Below, one piece after another: positions 21,391 to 34,124 of a stretch of 64,000 bases of DNA. A program made the translations under genes and the position numbers. The first letter of the stretch is position 1. Every line of letters begins with the position of its first letter. The DNA is taken from NCBI GenBank assembly GCA_040954595.2, contig CM082595.2, positions 1-64,000 of the forward strand, read 5' to 3'. The notes below the pieces were generated by a model. It did not search any database and was not told where the DNA came from. It saw only the letters and a list, made by a program, of their open reading frames with translations. The stretch comes from Balanoglossus misakiensis. Taxonomy: Eukaryota > Hemichordata.

Positions 21391-24300
21391 GCTTTTAATT
21401 AATGAAATGATCACACGTTTTATAGCATTGATTCATTCGGCTTAAGTTAAATTTGGAAGTCTTCCAATACTATATACACTCATAAAATGTTGACTACAAA
21501 CCTTCATATTTTCTTCATTTGACAACCAGATATGTTAATCTGCCATCATGCAAATAATTTATGGGGTGAGTGCAATACCAAGTCCTTGTCCACTTCTACC
21601 ATTGGCAATATCTGGATAAAAACATCAGTCTGCACTCTTCGCCATATTCTAACAAAAAAACAGAAAAATTTTATCCATGATTAATGAACAAATTGGCGAA
21701 AGATTGTATAAATTGATTCAATGAGTTAAATTTGGATGTGTTCCAATACTATATACACTCTTAAAAGGTTGAGTACAAACCTTTATATTTTCTTCATTTG
21801 ACAACCAGATATGTTCATCTGCCCTTTATTTGACATCCAAATATCTCCATCTGCCATCATGCAAGTAGTTTATTGGGTGACTGGAAGACCATGTACTTGT
21901 CCACTTCTACCTATTTCAACATTCAGATACACAACATCAGCCTCCACTCTTCACCATATTCTAACAAAACAACAGAAAAAAAAATATTCATGATCAATGA
22001 ACAAAGTGGTGACATATTTTATGAAATTGATTCAATGAGTTAAGTTTGGATTTGTTTCAACACTATATACACTCTTAAAATGTTGACTGCAAACCTGTAT
22101 GTTTTCTTTATTTGACATCCAAATATCTTCATCTGCCATCATGCAAGTAGTTTATTGGGTGACTGGGAAACCAAGTCCTTGTCCACTTCTACCAATGGCA
22201 ACATTCAGATACACAACATCAGCCTGCACTCTTTGACATATTCTAACAAAACAACAGAAAAAAATGATTCATGATCAATGAACAAAGTGGTGACATATAT
22301 TATAAAATTGATTCAATGAGTTAAGTTTGAATTTGTTCCAATACTATATACACTTGTTGACTGCAAACCTGTACGTTTTCTTCATTTGACATCCATATAT
22401 CTTCATCTGCCATCATGCAAGTTGTTAATTGGCTGACTGCAAGACCGAGTCCTTGTCCACTTCTACCGTTGGCACCATTTAGAAATTAAACATCATTCTT
22501 CATGCTTGAACTTGCTTCATCTGCCATCATGCAAGTACTTTATTGGCTGACTGGAAGACCAAGTCCTTGTCCACTTCTACCATTGGCAACATTCAGATAC
22601 ACAACATCAGCCTGCACTCTTCGCCATATTCTAACAAAACAACAGAAAAAAAAATTATTCATGATCAATGAACAAAGTCAAGACATAGTTTATAAAATTG
22701 ATTCAATGCGTTAAGCTTGGATTTGTTCCAACACTATATACACTCTTAAAATTTTGACTGCATACCTGTATGTTTTCTTTATTTGACATCCAAATATCTT
22801 CATCTGCCATCATGCAAGTAGTTTATTGGGTGACTGGGAAACCATGTCCTTGTCCACTTCTACCAATGGCAACATTCAGATACACAACATCAGCCTGCAC
22901 TCTTCGCCATATTCTAACAAAACAACAGAAAAAAAATTATTCATGATCAATGAACAAAGTGGTGACATATATTATTAAATTGATTCAATGAGTTAAGCTT
23001 GGATTTGTTCCAATACTATATACACTCTTAAAATATTGACTGCAAACCTTTATGTTTTCTTAATTTGACATCCAAATATCTTCATCAACCATCATGCAAG
23101 TAGTTTATTGGGTGACTGGGAAACCAAGTCCTTGTCTACTTCTACCAATGGCAACATTCAGATACACAACATCAGCCTGCACTCTTCGACATATTCTAAC
23201 AAAACAACAGACAAAAAATGATTCATGATCAATGAACAAAGTGGTGACATATATTATAACATTGATTCAATGAGTTAAGTTTGAATTTGTTCCAATACTA
23301 TATACACTTGTTGACTGCAAACCTGTACGTTTTCTTCATTTGACATCCATATATCTTCATCTGCCATCATGCAAGTTGTTAATTGGCTGACTGCAAGACC
23401 AAGTCCTTGTCCACTTCTACCGTTGGCATCATTTAGAAATTAAACATCATTCTTCATGCTTGAACTTGCTTCATCTGCCATCATGCAAGTACTTTATTGG
23501 CTGACTGGAAGACCAAGTCCTTGTCCACTTCTACCATTGGCAACATTCAGATACACAACATCAGCCTGCACTCTTCGCCATATTCTAACAAAACAACAGA
23601 AAAAAAATTATTCATGATCAATGAACAAAGTGGTGACATATATTATTAAATTGATTCAATGAGTTAAGCTTGGATTTGTTCCAACACTATATACACTCTT
23701 AAAATATTGACTGCAAACCTTTATGTTTTCTTAATTTGACATCCAAATATCTTCATCAGCCATCATGCAAGTAGTTTATTGGGTGACTGGGAAACCAAGT
23801 CCTTGTCCACTTCTACCAATGGCAACATTCAGATACACAACATCAGCCTGCACTCTTCGACATATTCTAACAAAACAACAGACAAAAAATGATTCATGAT
23901 CAATGAACAAAGTGGTGACATATATTATAAAATTGATTCAATGAGTTAAGTTTGAATTTGTTCCAATACTATATACACTTGTTGACTGCAAACCTGTACG
24001 TTTTCTTCATTTGACATCCATATATCTTCATCTGCCATCATGCAAGTTGTTAATTGGCTGACTGCAAGACCAAGTCCTTGTCCACTTCTACCGTTGGCAC
24101 CATTTAGAAATTAAAGATCATTCTTCATGCTTGAACTTGCTTCATCTGCCATCATGCAAGTACTTTATTGGCTGACTGGAAGACCAAGTCCTTGTCCACT
24201 TCTACCATTGGCAACATTCAGATACACAACATCAGCCTGCACTCTTCGCCATATTCTAACAAAACAACAGAAAAAAAATTATTCATGATCAATGAACAAA

Positions 24301-25280
24301 GTCGTGACATAGTTTATAAAATTGATTCAATGAGTTAAGCTTGGATTTGTTCCAACACTATATACACTCTTAAAATGTTGACTGCAAACCTTTATGTTTT
24401 CTTAATTTGACATCCAAATATCTTCATCAGCCATCATGCAAGTAGTTTATTGGGTGACTGGGAAACCAAGTCCTTGTCCACTTCTACCAATGGCAACATT
24501 CAGATACACAACATCAGCCTGCACTCTTCGGCATATTCTAACAAAACAACAGAAAAAAATGATTCATGATCAATGAACAAAGTGGTGACATATTTTATAA
24601 AATTGATTCAATGAGTTAAGTTTGAATTTGTTCCAATATACACTTGTTGCCTGCAAACCTGTACGTTTTCTTCATTTGACATCCATATATCTTCATCTGC
24701 CATCATGCAAGTTTTTTATTGGCTGACTGCAAAACCAAGTCCTTGTCCACTTCTACCGTTGGCACCATTTAGAAATTAAACATCATTCTTCATGCTTGAA
24801 CTTGCTTCATCTGCCATCATGGAAGTACTTTATTGGGTGACTGGGAAACCAAGTCCTTGTCCACTTCTACCAATGGCAACATTCAGATACACAACATCAG
24901 CCTGCACTCTTCGGCATATTCTAACAAAACAACAGAAAAAAATTTATTCATGATCAATGAACAAAGTGGTGACATATTTTATAAAATTGATTCAATGAGT
25001 TAAGTTTGAATTTGTTCCAATATACACTTGTTGCCTGCAAACCTGTACGTTTTCTTCATTTGACATCCATATATCTTCATCTGCCATCATGCAAGTTTTT
25101 TATTGGCTGACTGCAAAACCAAGTCCTTGTCCACTTCTACCGTTGGCACCATTTAGAAATTAAACATCATTCTTCATGCTTGAACTTGCTTCATCTGCCA
25201 TCATGCAAGTACTCTATTGGCTGGCTGGAAAATCAAGTCCTTGTCCACTTCTACCATTGGCATCATTTGGAATTTTGTCG
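21230..25280. repeat. Tandem array with 671-bp higher-order period
   Basis: The core is TCATCTGCCATCATGCAAGTA, then TTTATTGG.TGACTGG, CAAGTCCTTGTCCACTTCTACC, ACATCAGCCTGCACTCTTCG, ATTCTAACAAAACAACAGA and TTGATTCAATGAGTTAAG. GCAAG anchors near 23096, 23371, 23485, 23767, 24042, 24156 and 24438 give spacings of about 275, 114 and 282, so the higher-order unit is 671 bp. Outer units are simpler and more diverged. No coding capacity beyond chance frames. Confidence 0.9.
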
Positions 25281-25740
25281 TCATCCTTCCTGCTTAACTT
25301 AAAGCAATTATACTTCAATTGTTAGTTTCTGTTATATTATAGCACACAAGTAAACAATTACCAAAAATTTGCTAAACTTATCTACCATCACGGTTGGAAA
25401 GCTTCTCAACTATTGTAGACATTGGGAGAACTTCATGACAAGATAAAATTCGGACAAGGATACATTAGGGATTCACATACACATACATTACATAGATGCA
25501 TACATTACATACTAGACTTGCTCCAAGTCTATGGTCTGTGTAGGGAACGTGTCGAGCTTGGTCGACGCTACCCGAAACCACAAGCTCAGTCGCAAATTCG
25601 AAACTCGCCTCACTACCAAAAACACGCTTAAGGCAAGCATGCATGCAAAAAGTATTGAAATTATTTATTAAGACAAAAAACCACCGAAAACACAAAAAGT
25701 ATTGAGATTTAAAAATCACCAAGCGACTAGTGGGCTAGTC

Positions 25741-25904
25741 TAATTACATACATGCATACATACATTACATACATTACATACATTACATACATTACATACA
25801 TTGCATACATAGCATACATACATACATACATACATACATACATACATACATACATACATACATACATACATACATACATACATACATTACATACATTACA
25901 TACA

Positions 25905-25935
<31 letters not shown>

Positions 25936-25976
25936 CATACATACATACATACATACATACATACATACATACATAG
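25741..25976. repeat. TACA/TACAT microsatellite
   Basis: Tandem CATA and CATTA units (ATACATAC with ATTACATAC interruptions). It forms the left edge of the second segmental-duplication copy; copy 1 starts with a much shorter version at 20411. The open frames through it are repeat artefacts. Confidence 0.95.
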
Positions 25977-27060
25977 AGAACAATTCTGTACCCTAAAATT
26001 TGAAATGAGTAATTTTCCTGACCTTCACTTTCAGGTTTTGGGAAATATAGCTATTTTAAATTGAATTAGAATACAATACTTAATTTCATCTGTATACTTC
26101 TAACTGGCTCATTATGAAAACTAGAAATAGTCACAAGAATAAAAGTTTCTTATAGCCTGCTTATACCACTCCAGCCAAAGTATTAGTTGTTATAGTTAGT
26201 TAATGGTGTGTTAGTACGTTAATATTGAAGTTAGAAAAAATGGCTGAAATGGCACAAACAGTTTTCTAGATTGAATCAATTTGATTTGACTGCACAATTC
26301 ACTAAACAAAATTTCCTCAATGCATACATGTAATTTTTAGAATTACTGAATCATATGGACATTTAGGCTACAGTTAAATAAGCATAGTTGAGTTAAATGG
26401 TTACAGACTTGTTCTCTCTGTAATATTGTTTTAACACACATTAAACACACATGTTCATGTATGTATGTATGTATGTATGTATGTATGTATGTATGTATGT
26501 ATGTATGTATGTATGTATGTATGTATGTATGTATGTATGTATGTATGTATGTATGTATGCATGCATGCATGCATGCATGCATGTATGCATGTATGCATGT
26601 ATGTCTATGAGAATTCATACTGTGTCCTAATCTGAATCCTTCTTGTCATGAAGTTTTCCCAATGGCTGCAACAATTGGGAAGCTCTCCAACTGTGATAGT
26701 AGACAAGTGTGCTAATTTACATAATTGCAATTCTGCGCACGTAACCAGTGAGATCAAGGGAACGCATACGAAAAGTCATTAATTTTCACTGGATCAACAG
26801 ATTAAGGAGCAAAATTCACTCATTTTGACCGTTTAGAGATTGCTTTTGTATGACAGAAAATGATGGTTACAAATCAACATCAATTTTTAACACAAACATA
26901 ATACGAGTAATCAATGTATACTTGATATCATTGAAAGGTCAAAAAGCGATTTTGCCGCTTTAAGAAAAAAACTGGACTGAACGCAATCCCTTCATTCTCA
27001 TTATAAACTCTTAAAATGCTGACTAAAAACCTGTGTCTTCTCTTCATTTAGCATCCAAAT
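25977..27060. repeat. Segmental duplication, copy 2
   Basis: Collinear with 20430-21390: TAGAGAACAATT, TTTTCCTGACCTTCAC, AGCCAAAGTATTAGTTGTTA, GGACATTTAGGCTACAGTTAAATAA, then CTGGATCAACAGATTAA and the TATAAACTCTTAAAATGC region. It differs by an ATGT microsatellite insertion at 26455-26606 and by lacking the TTAGGG-like tract. Confidence 0.85.
26455..26606. repeat. ATGT/ATGC microsatellite
   Basis: Tandem ATGT grading into ATGC units. It lies inside the second duplication copy and is absent from the first. Confidence 0.95.
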
Positions 27061-27289
27061 ATCTTCATCTGCGATCATGGACGCTACATGGTCTATGATA
27101 AAACACACTCAAATTGAATAAGGATCTATAAAAACATGCATTAGTAGAATTGAAGTGTAAAGTTCATTACTGCAATGCCATGGAAATCTTAATGCCTGAA
27201 GCACAATTCATCAACAGCATCCACAATAAAGTTTTCCGCCTACACAATAACAATTCCCTCATGTTACAAACTGTCGACCACCTGCCAAA

Positions 27290-27765
27290 AAATGCAACTT
27301 GAATTTAATGAAGCCCACGCTGGGTTCCGTAGAGGATATTTAACCATAGATAGCTTTTTTATATTACAATCTGGTGTTCAAAAGTATTTAACATGCAAAG
27401 GTGGCAACTTTTATTGTCCTTTTATAGGCTTTTCGAAAACTTTTGATACTGACGCTCGTCTAGTTACTCGCACAAAATGCACCAACACATCCACCAGTGA
27501 AGAGAGAGCTTCATCGGTTGCCGATCCACGCTAGGATTAATTTCAAAATTCTTGTTTTTTTTATATAAAATTTTCCTCCATAAAGCATATGCTTATCTTT
27601 CTGATCTAATCACAGTTTACGTTCAAAAACGGTTTACACGCTCAGTATTCACACCAATTTTTTAATGCCGCACACACTTTATGGAATGCCTTACCAAAAG
27701 AAATTAGATTGTCACTATATGTTACATCTCTGAAAACATATCGCTTTAGAAAGTATTATTATTAA
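27290..27765 (+). mobile_element. Degraded non-LTR retrotransposon (LINE) relic
   Basis: A short frame at about 27292-27537 matches the start of a LINE reverse transcriptase: EAHAGFRRGY, then SFFILQSGVQKYL, then FYCPFIGFSKTFDTDA, resembling the usual F.DF.KAFD block with the catalytic-region glycine and lysine context altered. Further on, 27664-27765 reads NAAHTLWNALPKEIRLS and ends in RKYYY and a stop, which matches the C-terminal WN.LP..IR motif of many LINE ORF2 proteins. The central catalytic domain is deleted and the frames do not connect, so the element is dead. Confidence 0.75.
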
Positions 27766-27768
27766 ATG

Positions 27769-28560
27769 AAGCCTGGCACAAAACTAGAAAACGACTGGCA
27801 ATCGACAAGCGAACGCGAGACATCATAAAAACATTACGAAAACGCGCAGAAACTGATGACGTATCGCTATACCTTCCGTTCACGTATGCAAACATAATCT
27901 CTCAGTTTGATCAACATATCATAGGTAGAATGTAACGACAAGAACAACTAAAATAAACGGACCATTTCACAACGATAATAAAACTCTCTGCGCCTTTTAA
28001 TTACAATCGATAAACACATGACCGTCAATAATAAACGAAAGATATACCAGCATTGAAAATGAAGCCTGACACAAAACTAGGCAAAATTAAAACTGCTCAT
28101 GAAAACTAAAACGATTTCACGTTAAAAACGGCTGGCAAACGACAGGCGAACGCGTGACACTATCAAAACATGACCTTCAAGACAGCACGCAGAAACTGAT
28201 GACGTATCCCTATACTTTCCGTTCATGTATGCAATCTTTATCCCACAGTTTGATCAATATATCATAAGTAGAATGAAATGTCAATGACCAGAAGCGGACT
28301 ATTTCACAACGATAACAGAGCTCTCTGTACCTGTTTTTACACCTAAAATTTAGCAAAATCTGGTTGCAATCGATAATTACATGACCGCCAATAATAAATG
28401 AAAGAAATGCCAAAATTGAAAATGAGGCCGAAATAAAACTAGGCAAAAAATGCTCGCGGAAACGCACACGTGGAAACCACCGATTTCATGTTGAAAACGA
28501 CTGGCAAACGACAAGCGAACGCGTGACATCACGAAAACATAAGAGCCCCGGACTTCAATA
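27769..28560. repeat. Tandem triplication of a ~300-360-bp unit
   Basis: Three diverged units start near 27769, 28061 and 28425 with GAAGCCTGGCACAAAACTAG or close variants. They share GACTGGCAAACGACAAGCGAACGCG, AAACTGATGACGTATC, TATACTTTCCGTTCA and GGACCATTTCACAACGATAA. It directly follows the LINE stop codon. The unit is unidentified and no reading frame is conserved between copies. Confidence 0.7.
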
Positions 28561-30213
28561 AATATTGCACGTTTTACCACAACAACTGGAGATTCGCTCC
28601 TTATTTTCTCTCGACTACCACTCCCCAACTCCCACCAGAAATCTCTAATTAATAGACGATTTATTTGGTGCAAGCGTACTTTTGCGTCCGCGCTAGGTTC
28701 TAAGCGGAAAACCATATCAAAACTTGGAACAATAGCGAGTACTCCGAAACGCGACAACTCTCACTTTAGAAAATTGGCTAAAATTACAAGCGGAGTTCTT
28801 CAACTTTTCCCCACTAAAGACAAGAAGTCGCAGCGCAAATTTTAGTAAATACAGGCTACTTATCTGTTTATTATCTTGGGTTCCAGGCTGTAGAAATTCA
28901 TTTAGCTTGTCAGATAAAATCACGTAGCTCTGCGGGCTGTTGCTCTCTTGATAGTCCGGGTCGTTCTGCGCTCGTTGCATTTGAAAACGTGGATGACCTC
29001 GTAGCACAGGTGCAGGGTATTCAGTTGACCCTCGCTAAGTCGCCGTTTAGCGGCACGCCACCACATGCATGAATAATAAATCAAATACACCTGGTCAAAA
29101 AAGAACAGTTCACTTTTCGTATCAAACAAAATTGACATGGGTTATAGCTCATACACCCTCAAAATGTAAAATTCTTGTCTAAGTGAAATTTGGTAATTTT
29201 CATGTTATATGCATGGACTGACAGACCTGCAACTGGAACTGCGCCTAAAACTATGTTAAATTTATAAAATTATAATTTCCAAAAACGGTTTCACACTCGA
29301 GCTGCCCCAAAATGATGTTAAACTTGAGAAATTAATGATTTCTAAGACAAGTCTCATCTAAACACGATGGGTATTAAACTTTCAGATTCTTGAGTACAAA
29401 ATTATGGCTAATATCATGAAAATGTATGCTACCTATGCTACATTATCCATGAGTTATATAGTTCATGAATAATGTCCACCACTTAAAAAAAGTCGCAAAA
29501 TGACCAATTCATGACTTTGTGTACATATGTTTTATATAATATGAGTACCTTTTCCCATTTATTGAAGATGTTTGAAAAATGTTGACTGGAATGTCGGCAT
29601 CACTGTCAACAAAAACATTGAATGGAATTGTCGACAGACACCGTGGTGCGCCCTCTTTAGCGACCTATATTTTTCTTTCGAAATTCTGTCATGGTAACAC
29701 TACTTTCAAGGGGATGAACCCGCAACGACACACTTTTCGTGTGGGATGACTACACCTGGAGATATGACAGTCAATGTATCATATCTATTCATATCGCGCA
29801 TCGTGATTATTCAAGATAAATAATGCTTCAAACACTTGTCAAATTTCTCACATAACATAAAAAATCGCCAACGTTTGAATTCATTATGACATAACGGACA
29901 CACCCTGACTTCAGACTGGTTATAGTTCTTCGTATTCCAGGTATGACTTTGTTTGGAATGATATGTCAACTGGCTGAGTATCACACATTGTTAAAAGAAA
30001 ATCGTTTTGAAAGCTAGGCAGTGCATATTTCGTATAAGCTTACAACAGCAATTTACTCTTTTCATCTGCATGAACCTGTAAATGAACACAGCCATTATAA
30101 TTGCGTCGGCACTACATTTTACTAATATGAAACTATAAGAAACTCGGTTGTCATTTGGCAATTGTTCCATATTCATATGTAACAAACCGGTTTTGAAATT
30201 GTTAGGTGTTTGT
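28561..30213. other. Intergenic region upstream of the protease cluster
   Basis: No gene, RNA gene or clear promoter could be supported. The short minus-strand frames between 28.4 and 29.1 kb have no recognisable domain. The segment marks the change from repeat-dominated subtelomere to ordinary gene territory. Confidence 0.5.
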
Positions 30214-30249
30214 TTTCGCTCTTATGTCCAACAGAAAATCTCGTGTGGA

Positions 30250-33200
30250 ATGAAAATGAAGGCACTGTTGTTGAGCATGGTCTTGGTGGTAGTGGCGTCT
30301 GCTGTAATCATCCCACATAACATGAAAAAACAGTTGAAGGAACGACAGATTGTTGTGCTGAAGGTACCCAATTTTGTAATATTGGGCGCGCACTGGAGAA
30401 TTGTTTTTGATATGGTTACTTGTCCTTTGGTCTTACTCTGGTAAAAAAATTAAGGTTTTCACACATGTATTCTGGCCGTATTCGTATCAATTAAGTTGTA
30501 CATAATTAAAACCATGGAAAATTATGAATGTTCTAATTATATCATCAAACCCATCCATATCTCACTCGAATATTATTTCCCAAATCTAGGATCGCCATAA
30601 TGAATTTATACGTGAGGGGGTAATCAAGAGAATTCAAGAGAGATTTGGTGACGTCCACGTTTTCCACCGTTACAGCAATGTCGTCAACGGATTTTCGGCG
30701 GCCATCACAGAAGATCTTGCAGAACAGGTTGAACACTGCATACTTGTCTTTCTTTGCTTGATTCTTTCCTCAATTTTAAGTGTATGGCTAGCTATGGCTA
30801 AATATGTACGTATGTATGTGTATACATGGTTCTATGTACCCCAGTATGTTTTCATGGGCGTACTCATCACATATTAATTTATATCACGTTTGAGATCATC
30901 TTTGCAGTAAAACAGACATTGTCTTTCCATCACAAATAGATTCGTCACTTTCAAGAAGTGGCTTATGTTGAACAAAACAAGCTGTATCAAAAGGAATATA
31001 GTGTGGACAGTTGGGGCATTGATCGAATTGACCAAACGGCTCTACCACTAGACAGCGCTTTCTATCCAGAAGGTGGGTCAGTAGAAATCGATCAAAGGTA
31101 TTGCTGTGGTAAAATTGCAGTTTTGAATGCAAATTAATCATTAAAGGGTGTGTGTCGCCCTATTTGCAATAGTGGGTAAGGGTCCCATATGAATAATGTG
31201 CAAGCAAGTCAAAGGGTTGACATCGGGGTTTTTTCCAGTAAGGTGGGTATTTATCTACATAAGCTTATGTCATGTCTTCTTTCATTTCAAATTCTGTTCT
31301 GGTAGGTTAATGTAGCTGGGAATATGCACAACACTCGTAACACTACTACAATCTAATTGAACTATCACATTTTAATTAAATGGACCATCTCTAACAGGTG
31401 ATGCATCCGGGGTTAATGCTTACGTCATCGACACTGGAATACGATTCGACCATGTTGATTTTGAAGGCAGGGCACGACTTTTCCTTGATGTTGTTGCTGA
31501 ACCGGTGAGAAACGCTTTTTATCTATTTAGTTAAAATTGTTCTTCTCTCGACTAAAACAGTTGTGTTCAGTTTTGAAGAGTTACCTTAACTGTAAGGTGA
31601 TTACTGATCGAACAATTATGATGGCTGTCCATTGCGACCATGGTTAAAAATCTACAATATGTTTCTTCAGTTTACTATAATTGTATTCTCAACCAGGCCC
31701 CGGATGGAGATTGCGATGGTCATGGCACTCACTGTGCTGGCATCCTGGGAGGCGCCCTCTACGGAGTTGCTAAGCAGGTTTCTCTGTGGAGTGTACGCGT
31801 ACTTGACTGTCAGGGATATGGTATTCTTGATGACCTTATTTATGGTAGGTATGAACTTTACACAACGCGCGTCGTTCTTGTGTCTGTCTGTCTGTCTCTG
31901 TTTGTGAGTCTGTGTGTGTGTCTGTCTGTTTATGTGTGTGTTCATGTGTGTGTGTGTGTGTCTGTCTGTCTGTCAAAGTCAGAACTCAATCTCAATCTTT
32001 CCAGTTGAAACTGCCTATCTTTCTCTTTTTCTCTTTCTTGCATTTGCAGTTCGAGAATTTTCATTTCCTTTTCTTGTTCAAGCCGTCTAAGTGCTAACTC
32101 TAATTCCAATCTTTTCAACTCTGTTCCTTCTGTGGGCTTTGCTTGATATTGCTTTAATGTTTCTTCACTAAACACATCTTCTTCCGACATCATATTCAAT
32201 AATAATTTTCTTGAGTTCTGATTTACATCTTCAATTTGTAATTTCTGCACAATGGCTAGCAGCTCTATTTTCTTAAGTTCGTCTAAAACCCGAGTGGTGG
32301 GAGATGTTACGAATTCTTCAATATTACTCATTGTTGCTGGCTGTCTGGTAAGTTTTAGCAAAAATTTACCTGCTTCACAAACAAACTTATGAGGGTTAAC
32401 TCCCTCTCCAGAATTTGGTTTTGTAGCCACAAAATTCAGCTCCCGGACGAGCCCCCAATTATGTTACGAACCAAAACCTCGCAACACAAACACCCAGACA
32501 GCAACAACAATAATACACTGAACACCCAAAGTTGTACGTTTCACTGCGAATCTATTTGTCACAGGAAGAAAAATAATATCATAGTACAAGCACTGAAACT
32601 TAAATGTTACTAGGGTTCTTACTCACATATTGTAATGTCCTCAAGAAACTTGTATCAGTTCCGCGGTAATATTACACCCGTGGTGAGCGGACGTGATAAT
32701 TCAGTGTTCCGTGAGTTCTCTGCACCGACCCGACGATGGTTCACGATGGCGTGCTGCTTTCTCACACAGTTCTTTCCTGAAGTCCTCTCAGAAGAAAGTA
32801 ACAGGTTCACTTCACTTACAGTTGCTGGCGTAGACATGCATTTTAAGTCCGAGAGCAACGCTGAATTCAAACCAACAGGACATACCCAAAGTGCTGAACT
32901 TCAACACCGAGCTCCCACGTGGATTACAAGATTCCAGTCCCCGTCGCTCATGGCCGAGTACAACTTGTCTGTTTTCTGGTCGGCTCACGTCACTTGACTG
33001 CTGTTGCCGAGATTCAAAAATATCAAAAACCCTTACGTAATATTCAAAATACCCAGCTGTACGGCTACTACAGCTAACGCTATGTTAATGACGTACACCC
33101 TTATTGTTCATCCACCACTGATATTTAAATTATATGCATTCGTAGTACAATCGTAACAGTGTTTGTCTGCCTCTTGTTACCAGGCTTTGTAACTCGTCAC

Positions 33201-34064
33201 TTATCTTTACAGCTATGGATTACGTTGTCTCAAATGGAACAAGGCCTGCTGTTGTATCGATGTCACTTGGTGGAGACAAAAGTCAAGTCATTGATGACGC
33301 GGTCGGCCGCATTGTAGATGCTGGGTTCTTCTATGTCACTTCCGGTGGAAACTTGAATGATGATGCCTGCTTGCAATCTCCCCAAGGTGCACCTAAGGTC
33401 TATAATTTATTTATTTATTTATTTTGCTTACTGTACATACGTACATACATACATTGATTCCATTTTCATCTTTTTTCAGGCATTCTCCGCTGCTTCGTCC
33501 ACGATCGGGGATGAAAGGTCAAGTTTCTCCAACTATGGTTCCTGTATCGATTTGTTTGCGCCAGGGTCGTCAATTAAGAGTGCATATTATCGCAGTCCAA
33601 CTGACACGGCTGTCTTGAGTGGAACCTCGATGGCTTGCCCCCATATTGCTGGTGAGTATGTAACGGACAAAGAATCAGACACTGTCTTGGGTCTCGCGAC
33701 ATTAACCTGTTTTGTAAGTCTGAAGGTTGTTTTACTAAACAGACAGAGGGTGTGTAGAAGGTAATGGGAAGCACCATGAAAGCTAGAATGTTTTAATGTA
33801 ACGTAGCTAAACAAGGTATTTAACCGTGCATCATAAGCAGCTAAAAAGAAATGGCGGTTGATACACAGAATACTAATGTTGAAAATATATTTTCATGTGA
33901 CAGGTGTTGGTGCTGTTATGCTTGGCATCAAAAATGACGCCACCCCTGAAGAGATCGGCCTCAGAATTCAACAAGACGCCACGCCGGACGTCATACTAGA
34001 TGCAAAGGAAGAATTCGGTACTCCAAATCTACTGCTTTATACCAGAGACGCAGCAATGCCATGA
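30250..34064 (+). CDS. Proteinase K-like subtilase A (S8 family), secreted
   Basis: Serine endopeptidase precursor of 385 residues. Coding exons: 30250-30363, 30590-30727, 30940-31072, 31398-31504, 31697-31844, 33213-33397, 33480-33651, 33904-34064; all have GT/AG borders and phases 0,0,1,0,1,0,1. The first ~18 residues form a signal peptide ([18 protein letters not shown]). An I9-like propeptide follows and ends before the conserved SWGIDRIDQ at the mature start. Catalytic residues are Asp140 (VIDTG), His173 (GHGTHCAG) and Ser325 (GTSMACPH), with oxyanion Asn260 (SGGN). Cys residues near the active site and around DC/DAC/SC fit the proteinase K subfamily. The start codon follows a probable 5'UTR intron acceptor (CCAACAG at about 30234). 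Intron 5 (1.37 kb) holds an LTR-element fragment. The model is by hand; substrate unknown, an extracellular digestive or defence role is inference. Confidence 0.9.
31975..33158 (-). mobile_element. LTR-retroelement fragment in intron 5 of subtilase A
   Basis: Read on the minus strand: a 697-bp LTR (33158-32462) bounded by TGTTACGA and TCGTAACA, four bases, then a primer-binding site TGGGGGCTCGTCCGGGA (32457-32441) complementary to the tRNA-Pro 3' end, then a gag-like frame (32430 to about 31975). The frame's protein is charged and probably coiled coil (Glu/Lys/Leu-rich), with no zinc knuckle retained. The element is cut off in a TCTG microsatellite, so pol and the second LTR are missing. It is antisense to the host gene. 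Confidence 0.8.
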
Positions 34065-34118
34065 ATGGTCTGACTGCAAACGAACGATTCACCTCTGTTG
34101 TGTTTCCAGTATTCATGA

Positions 34119-34124
34119 AATAAA
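34119..34124 (+). promoter_or_regulatory. Polyadenylation signal of subtilase A
   Basis: AATAAA 55 bases after the stop codon of gene A, in ATGAAATAAAGCG. The only good signal in the next few hundred bases. Confidence 0.7.

Noticed and set aside
25727-25983. Open frames in TACA microsatellites (also at 26343-26618 and 40993-41337)
   Set aside because: They translate to simple YIHT or MYVC repeats with no flanking coding sequence.
28377-29138. Overlapping minus-strand frames of 72-126 residues
   Set aside because: They have no recognisable domain, lie partly in repeats, and have no consistent splice structure joining them.
31640-32008. Reading frame continuing from subtilase A exon 5 into TCTG repeats
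   Set aside because: The donor at 31845 is strong and the remaining protease exons follow in phase; read-through would lose the catalytic Ser.
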